A stretch of 64,000 nt of DNA. Origin: Roseomonas fluvialis. Its GTDB lineage: Bacteria > Pseudomonadota > Alphaproteobacteria > Acetobacterales > Acetobacteraceae. The DNA lies in assembly GCF_022846615.1 (NCBI RefSeq), contig NZ_AP025637.1, positions 4,055,001-4,119,000 on the forward strand. The letters are read 5' to 3'. This document shows, piece after piece, positions 60,801-64,000 of the stretch. Numbering within the stretch: position 1 is the stretch's first letter; each line of letters opens with the position of its first letter. The notes beneath the pieces are model-generated. The model worked only from the letters and a program-made list of their open reading frames with translations. It searched no databases and had not been told where the DNA came from. The translations under genes were made by a program, and so were the position numbers.

Positions 60801-61283
60801 GACGGTGGCGCGGGTGAGGTCGGCGGGGTTGGTCGACCCCGGCCCGAAGCCTGTGCCCGGCGCGCCAATTTGGATGGTGCCGCTGCCGCCCTTGGCGATG
60901 AAGTCGAGCCCGTGGTCGACATACTGGCCGAAGGCCATGAACAGGATGGTGCCGCCATCCGCCTGCTGCGGCAGGTCCAGTTCCTGCGTGCCGATCACGT
61001 TGCTGATGGTGCGCGGGTCCAGCCCCTCGAAGACCGGGTTCACCGCGAGGTTCACCTTCACCTGCTGCCCGGTCGCAGGATCGGTCGCGTATTCCGGCAC
61101 GCCGTAGCGCGCGTCCGTGATGCGGATGAATTCCTCGTCGGCAACGCCGTCCGTCGGGTCTTCGAGATTGTTGCCGATGCCGCTGAGGGTACGCACGCCG
61201 GTGACGCTCTCGTCATAGCGCTGGCCGGTGACGAGGGCCTTGAGGCCCGCGAGGTCGCGTGGGGTGAGGGGGAAGGTAGTCAT
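56787..61283 (-). CDS. animal-type heme peroxidase with RTX repeats, peroxidase 3 (divergent subfamily)
   Basis: This 1498-residue protein belongs to a different peroxidase subgroup from 1 and 2. Its domain (about 70–660) has distal His124 in FGQYVDHG, proximal His395 in FRFGHSL, and at the REHNR position an arginine is present (Arg314 in WARNHN). A cadherin/He_PIG-like domain follows (about 675–770; LPSWLNFNPTSRAFSG), then many RTX repeats. The last 345 residues are nearly identical to peroxidase 2, with the type I secretion-like VNQTDFIL end. Its ATG lies in an ATGA overlap with the upstream fragment ORF, so it may depend on coupled translation. Confidence 0.92.
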   Translation of the reverse strand: MTTFPLTPRDLAGLKALVTGQRYDESVTGVRTLSGIGNNLEDPTDGVADEEFIRITDARYGVPEYATDPATGQQVKVNLAVNPVFEGLDPRTISNVIGTQELDLPQQADGGTILFMAFGQYVDHGLDFIAKGGSGTIQIGAPGTGFGPGSTNPADLTRATVVGYDADGVPLHTNKTSNFVDQNQAYGSNELVGIFLREPGGDGTVTARLAFGAPDPSNPDFDLLPTLRELIHAHWANDTDFGAMTFREAYPGLVVDGVITSSMVQGLYQNFMGSGQPLLLDLNPFISPLDHIVAGDGRVNENITLTSIHTVWARNHNFHVDNLIAQGFDGTAEQVFQAAKIINEAEYQRVVYTEYADALLGGMRGSGSHGHDEYNPDASAAISHEFAAAAFRFGHSLVAETVTVIGEDGQPKQVRLFDAFLNPTNGGEFLVTPAQMAAMGYQPQPGYAEYGAAPIIAGIATQPAEEVDANIVGAIRNDLVRISADLFAFNVARGRDVGLGTMNQVRQALAESTDPYVREAVSFAGDMSAYASWEDFQARNGLSDTVIEQFRTAYPDLVLQTQQEIDAFRLINPDIELVDGTTVKGIDRVDLWVGGLTEKHINGGMVGQTFWVILHEQFDRLQEADRFYYLDRVDDFDFYEDLVDGSQEGFAAIVARNTGLVGLPEDLFILDDLPDNRAPRLENPIADQVALAGGAMDFTIPADAFRDRDALDVLSYTARLADGGPLPSWLNFNPTSRAFSGAVPLDFIGTLSILVTVTDRGKESASDVFSLTVSTTRNLIDGSAGNDLRIGSGGADLMRGLAGADTLRAGSGDDVASGGDGNDSLLGDGGADTLLGGTGNDLLNGADGLDSLDGGAGADTLIGGAGNDVLLGDAGNDSLSGGTEDDVLKGGAGSDTLVGNVGNDWLEGGEGADSLTGGGDNDTLFGGIGDDVLRGDDGDDLMLGGTGNDLLSGGNGGDTLHGEDGDDSLSGLDGDDLLLGGAGIDTLSGGLGADTLDGGLDADRLSGGGGDDLYIVDAGDVVSETSDAGQDTVVTALSSATLAANVEVLVFTGTGDFAGTGNGAANTIIGGHGDDWLDGAAGADSLVGGAGDDVYVVGDVGDVVVEGAGGGTDTVRASNATHQLAANVEVLVFTGGGHRSGVGNGADNTLVGSSGNDTLDGGIGADVLEGGTGNDVYVVDDVGDQVVEVSGGGSDLVRTTLATYTLGANVENLTYTGALDFTGYGNNLSNVITGGAANNVLYGAGGNDRMSGLGGHDSLFGEAGNDSLLGGEGDDTLDGGVGVDTLNGGAGNDYYVVDNVLDVVIDTAGNDTVETTLANFTLTGSLERLYYAGSGNFVGTGNGLANEIRGGDGNDTLSGGAGHDTLVGGDGNDEIDGGSGNDVLRGGVGNDTIVGGLGGDTIEGGEGDDILLGGAGADVFVFSAGFGNDVIEGYAFLPGETQDRIDIRSYGFTVEEFNLGVEIQITGDTSQTVITIGSDEILLAGVDVATVNQTDFIL

Positions 61284-61768
61284 TCCGCCACCACGCCCGC
61301 GGCAGCCTGGTTCAGCGCGTAGGCGGCGAGGACCTCCGCACCGGCTTCCAGCATGTCCGATCCAGAAAGCCCGGCATGACGCGGGGCGGTGCGAAGCGCG
61401 GCCGGGCTTTCCGGCGCCTGATCAACGACCAGGCTTGAAGCCATCCGAGAAGCGGCCTCCGCAACATTCGCCCGAGTGCCGCAATTCGTGTCCGTGAACT
61501 TCAAGCCCGACCCGAAATGGATGAAATCGCCGTCGGCTTCGTCCCTGCAGCTCAGCCCGCCGGCAAGAATTGCAAATGGTTGCCTGGATACACTCCAAAT
61601 TTCACGGCCCAACACGATATTATTGCGGCTCCCGCTCACGGCGCGCAGTCCGCGCGGCAGCAAAGGGCGGTCGATGATGTTCGCAAGATTTTGCCCGACC
61701 TCATGATCATCAAGAATTGGAATCCTTGATTGCATAATTGATCGAATTTTCTTGATAGACGGGGTCAT
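61280..61768 (-). CDS. stand-alone homologue of the peroxidase 2 N-terminus
   Basis: This 162-residue ORF aligns with residues 1–140 of peroxidase 2: IIDRPLLPRGLRAVSGSRNN matches its LLPFGLRTVDGSFNN, REIWSVSRQPFAILAGG matches RETWGASGQPFIFLAGG, and SLVVDQAPESPAALR matches LIVDQTLENPAALR. It then ends at a TGA that overlaps the peroxidase 3 start. GGAG lies 8 nt before the ATG at 61768. It lacks any heme-binding region. It is either a truncated gene left by recombination or a retained leader/chaperone-like piece; the intact frame and coupling argue that it is still translated. Confidence 0.75.
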   Translation of the reverse strand: MTPSIKKIRSIMQSRIPILDDHEVGQNLANIIDRPLLPRGLRAVSGSRNNIVLGREIWSVSRQPFAILAGGLSCRDEADGDFIHFGSGLKFTDTNCGTRANVAEAASRMASSLVVDQAPESPAALRTAPRHAGLSGSDMLEAGAEVLAAYALNQAAAGVVAE

Positions 61769-61789
61769 TTTGGATTTCTCCGCGAGCAA

Positions 61790-62085
61790 AATTCCGCAGT
61801 CCTGTCATGAAAGAGTTCTTTCATGACAAGTTATGTGACAGATTACTTATCGTATTTGGATGGTGACTCTTGCCTGACAGATTCTTAATCGTTTGGACTT
61901 CCTAGTTTCCACCTATTCAGGGTTGTATCTGCAACGTTGCGGAACAGGGCAACTCAACTATTTAGTTTCTCGGTGGTGAGCCATGCTCCAAACCCTATGG
62001 CGTTGCTCGCTATCACGTATCGTTTTCGCAACAAGTGATCACATAAACTTGCTTATGTATCAGTAATCACGTTTCCGTGAATTTT
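61790..62085 (-). promoter_or_regulatory. duplicated promoter/5' region upstream of the fragment ORF and peroxidase 3
   Basis: Homologous to 55891–56205, with the same ordered blocks, so the promoter was duplicated together with the peroxidase N-terminus. It is AT-richer than the surrounding DNA. It is expected to drive the fragment ORF and peroxidase 3 as one transcript. Confidence 0.7.
61805..61828. promoter_or_regulatory. perfect 10-bp inverted repeat in the peroxidase 3 leader
   Basis: GTCATGAAAG is followed by a 4-nt spacer and CTTTCATGAC, a perfect palindrome about 37 nt upstream of the ATG at 61768. A less perfect copy occurs at the same place in front of peroxidase 2 (near 55928–55948). 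It may be an operator or an mRNA hairpin. Confidence 0.6.
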
Positions 62086-62344
62086 TTGAATCACCCTCGG
62101 CGTCGAGCGCTCGGTTAAACCGCCTCGCCGTTTGGAGGGATGATCAGCGTCCAAGAGCGGACCCCTCTGTTGAAGGGGTTCACGTTCGCTCTCGGAGACG
62201 CCGGGGGAGTCATGTTGGGGATGCTGATCGTGGAGCTGGCTGGGAAAATCCGTCGGCTCCACGAGATCGAGGGGCCGCGAGACGCGTCCGTCGGTAGTGA
62301 AAGCCGGAGGCAGCGAAGGGGTGATGGGCTCAGCGAGGAACCAG

Positions 62345-62545
62345 GCGCACGCACCGAAGGAGATTGTCGCAAAGCTGCGGTAGGTTGAGGTTCTCGTTCA
62401 CCGGCGCAGGACGGTCGCCAACGGGGTGCGGACGATCTGCGTGACGAATCCGACCTAGTATCGTGGGCAAACGGGGGCGGTGGCTTGCAGCTTGGCCGGG
62501 TCAAACGGCTGAAATAGCTGGAGTGGAAGAACGCGCAGCTGCCCG
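62345..62545 (+). pseudogene. decayed IS3-type transposase OrfA fragment
   Basis: Read in two frames with internal stops, this stretch reproduces an IS3-family OrfA. From 62351, APKEIVAKLR, a stop, then VEVLVHRRRTVANGVRTICVT match the helix-turn-helix part. Then, after a frameshift, GGLQLGRVKRLK, a stop and LEWKNAQL match the leucine-zipper part. Three or more disabling changes make it inactive. No terminal inverted repeats were found, and 62546–62930 holds no recognisable OrfB. It marks past mobile-element activity at the edge of the peroxidase locus. Confidence 0.6.
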
Positions 62546-62930
62546 ACAACCTGCGCGGATACGAGGCGACGTTCCCAGCGGCATTGGCCGCGCGTTTGAC
62601 GAGGGGCGGTGGCGGCGGATGACCGAGGCCGCAGCAACCGCGCGCAGGGGCGCACACGCGCGCGACGCCCGAAGCTTCGCGATCCGACGCATGCGAATCC
62701 GCGACAGAGCCCGCGTGCGGTTCGCATGTGGCGAATGAAGGCCGGCGGGTGCCGCTAGTGCTGGTAAACGTAGAACGCGTCAGGCTGGGCAGGGTGTTCG
62801 CGGTACCGAGGCTACGCGCTGGCACCCGCCCTGAACGAACGCAGCGTGCTGACGCCTCGGGGGCAGGCGGCGCCTGGGCGCGCGCGACCGTCTCGCGGGT
62901 CCTCGCGCGCTTGGCCAGTCTTCTGGGCAG
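62546..62930. other. intergenic stretch with no recognisable gene
   Basis: About 385 bp between the transposase remnant and the small lipoprotein gene. It might be degraded transposon sequence but no OrfB motif, terminal repeat or other feature could be recognised. Confidence 0.4.
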
Positions 62931-63170
62931 CTAGCCAGCACCCACACCGAACTGTTGTGCCGCAAGGTTATCGCCGCCCCATCCCTGCGGCGCGGGATAC
63001 CGTTCGATCGGCTGCGGCAATTCGCGCAGCCAGGGCGGCCGTTCATCCGATGGCCCACCGCGCAGCATCGGCACCACGGCGCGCTGAGCCGGTCCCGAGC
63101 ATGCCGTCGCGAAACAAAGCACCGCTGCAACACATACGCTCAACACATTCATCTGGCGCATCGTCATCAT
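62931..63170 (-). CDS. small predicted lipoprotein
   Basis: This 79-residue protein has a short signal peptide with a lipobox-like ATAC, so lipidation is expected at Cys24. The mature part is Pro/Arg-rich (RPPWLRELPQPIERYPAPQGWGG) with no domain. It starts 23 nt after the stop of the hydrolase gene on the same strand, so the two may form an operon. Function unknown. Confidence 0.55.
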   Translation of the reverse strand: MMTMRQMNVLSVCVAAVLCFATACSGPAQRAVVPMLRGGPSDERPPWLRELPQPIERYPAPQGWGGDNLAAQQFGVGAG

Positions 63171-63192
63171 GACATCACCCGACCCACCGGCG

Positions 63193-64000
63193 TTACGGCG
63201 CCAGTGTCCTCGTGAAGAACGCGACAACTTCAGCGTTGAAGTGCCTGATGAAGGCGCCCCGATCGAAACCTGGCGCGCTCTGGCAGATCGCGGGTGCAGC
63301 ACGCGCCAAGGCATCGGGGCAGGGTCCGAGGAAATCGAAATGCCCGGCACCGGCAACCGCGTGAACCTCTGGCGGACGAGGCAGCGCCGCACGCACTGGT
63401 TCAGCATACACGCGCGGTGGGAGTATGACATCGTCCTCGGCCTGCCAGAGCTGCACGGGCAAGGTCACCGACATCATGCCAGCTGGTGTGAATGTGAAGC
63501 CGAAGGCTGGCGCAGCGACGACGATCGCGCGAAGCCGCCCGTCACGAATGAAGGAAGGGCGATTCATCGCGGAGGTGCCTGCTGCCGCAATCTGCCCGTC
63601 GCGACGCGCGCTGGCCATCAAGCGGCAATCGTAGAATGCTGGATTTGCCTCGCAGTGCGGTGCAATGCGGGCAAGGTCAGGCACCCCGCCAGCGGTGGTG
63701 AGCACGGTGAAGCCGCCCGCTGAAAATCCAAAGGCGCCAATGCGCGCCGGATCGATCGTTCCCGGAACCCAATGCGAAACCATGTAGTCGAGAACCGCCG
63801 CAAGGCCGCGACTGCGCCCGGCCACATCGGTCGCGCGTGACTGGTCGCGATGGTTGTCGCCTGTATGGGTCGGCGCGGCGACGACGAAGCCAGCCTGCGC
63901 GAGGGCAAGGGCAGTATCGGCATGGCTTGCGAAGTTGCCACCATTGCCGTGAGAAATGACCACCAGCGGATGGCCGCGCCCCAGCACCGCGGCTTGCGGC
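63193..64000 (-). CDS. alpha/beta hydrolase (dienelactone hydrolase/PAF-acetylhydrolase-like), 5' end outside window
   Basis: About 268 residues are visible; the N-terminus lies beyond the right edge. HPLVVISHGNGG supplies the oxyanion-side loop and GFSAGGF the nucleophile elbow. A late WQAEDDVILPP gives the probable acid, and GAGHFDFL the catalytic histidine. The arrangement resembles predicted dienelactone hydrolases and bacterial platelet-activating-factor acetylhydrolase-like enzymes. Substrate unknown. A signal peptide cannot be judged because the start is missing. Confidence 0.85.
   Translation of the reverse strand, partial: PQAAVLGRGHPLVVISHGNGGNFASHADTALALAQAGFVVAAPTHTGDNHRDQSRATDVAGRSRGLAAVLDYMVSHWVPGTIDPARIGAFGFSAGGFTVLTTAGGVPDLARIAPHCEANPAFYDCRLMASARRDGQIAAAGTSAMNRPSFIRDGRLRAIVVAAPAFGFTFTPAGMMSVTLPVQLWQAEDDVILPPRVYAEPVRAALPRPPEVHAVAGAGHFDFLGPCPDALARAAPAICQSAPGFDRGAFIRHFNAEVVAFFTRTLAP

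Overview
The window is high-GC DNA whose gene content points to an alphaproteobacterium, most likely an Acetobacteraceae/Roseomonas-like member of the Rhodospirillales. The support is an NDUFA12–MlaD–DUF2155 cluster, Bug-type and TRAP solute receptors, a NasT/NasS-controlled nitrate assimilation operon, and small overlapping ATGA junctions throughout. This placement is inferred from gene families, not from a marker gene. No rRNA, tRNA, CRISPR array or intact insertion sequence was seen.

Layout. 1–6.3 kb: a truncated alpha/beta hydrolase; a leftward operon of an orphan TSCPD (ribonucleotide-reductase-like) protein, a RidA protein, a FemAB-like N-acyltransferase and an alkyltransferase-like DNA repair protein; then a rightward NDUFA12–MlaD–small ORF–DUF2155 cluster. 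6.4–16.1 kb: a cyclic-nucleotide-gated MscS channel, a polysaccharide deacetylase, an SDR, a Bug receptor, a small repeat peptide with a DUF6065-like partner, a degenerate RadC/JAMM protein, a TPR regulator and a kelch protein. 16.2–21.7 kb: a leftward operon built on two YgiC-like ATP-grasp enzymes, DUF350 and YgiB/DUF1190, with three unrecognised membrane-linked genes.

21.8–35.2 kb: a complete nitrate assimilation operon: nasT, an RNA leader with ANTAR-type hairpins, nasS, nrtA, nrtB, an ABC ATPase, a NirB-like FAD reductase, a siroheme nitrite reductase, an Fe-S/FNR flavoprotein, a molybdenum nitrate reductase and cysG. Uptake, both reduction steps, electron supply and siroheme synthesis are encoded in one direction with almost no gaps.

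35.3–62 kb: an RTX remnant and a NarX/NarL-type two-component pair, followed by three very large animal-type heme peroxidases fused to RTX calcium-binding repeats. Peroxidases 2 and 3 share a near-identical 1.1-kb 3' end. A homologue of the N-terminus and promoter of peroxidase 2 sits directly upstream of peroxidase 3 as a separate ORF coupled by ATGA. Between peroxidases 1 and 2 lies a TRAP transporter/AroQ cluster with a divergent regulator that is an in-frame fusion of two GntR/FCD units. 62–64 kb: a decayed IS3-type transposase fragment, a small lipoprotein and a truncated alpha/beta hydrolase.

The signals most worth follow-up are the recombined peroxidase locus, the duplicated-motif peptide at 11.2 kb, the leader RNA inside nasTS, and the NrdR-box-like pair in front of the orphan TSCPD gene.
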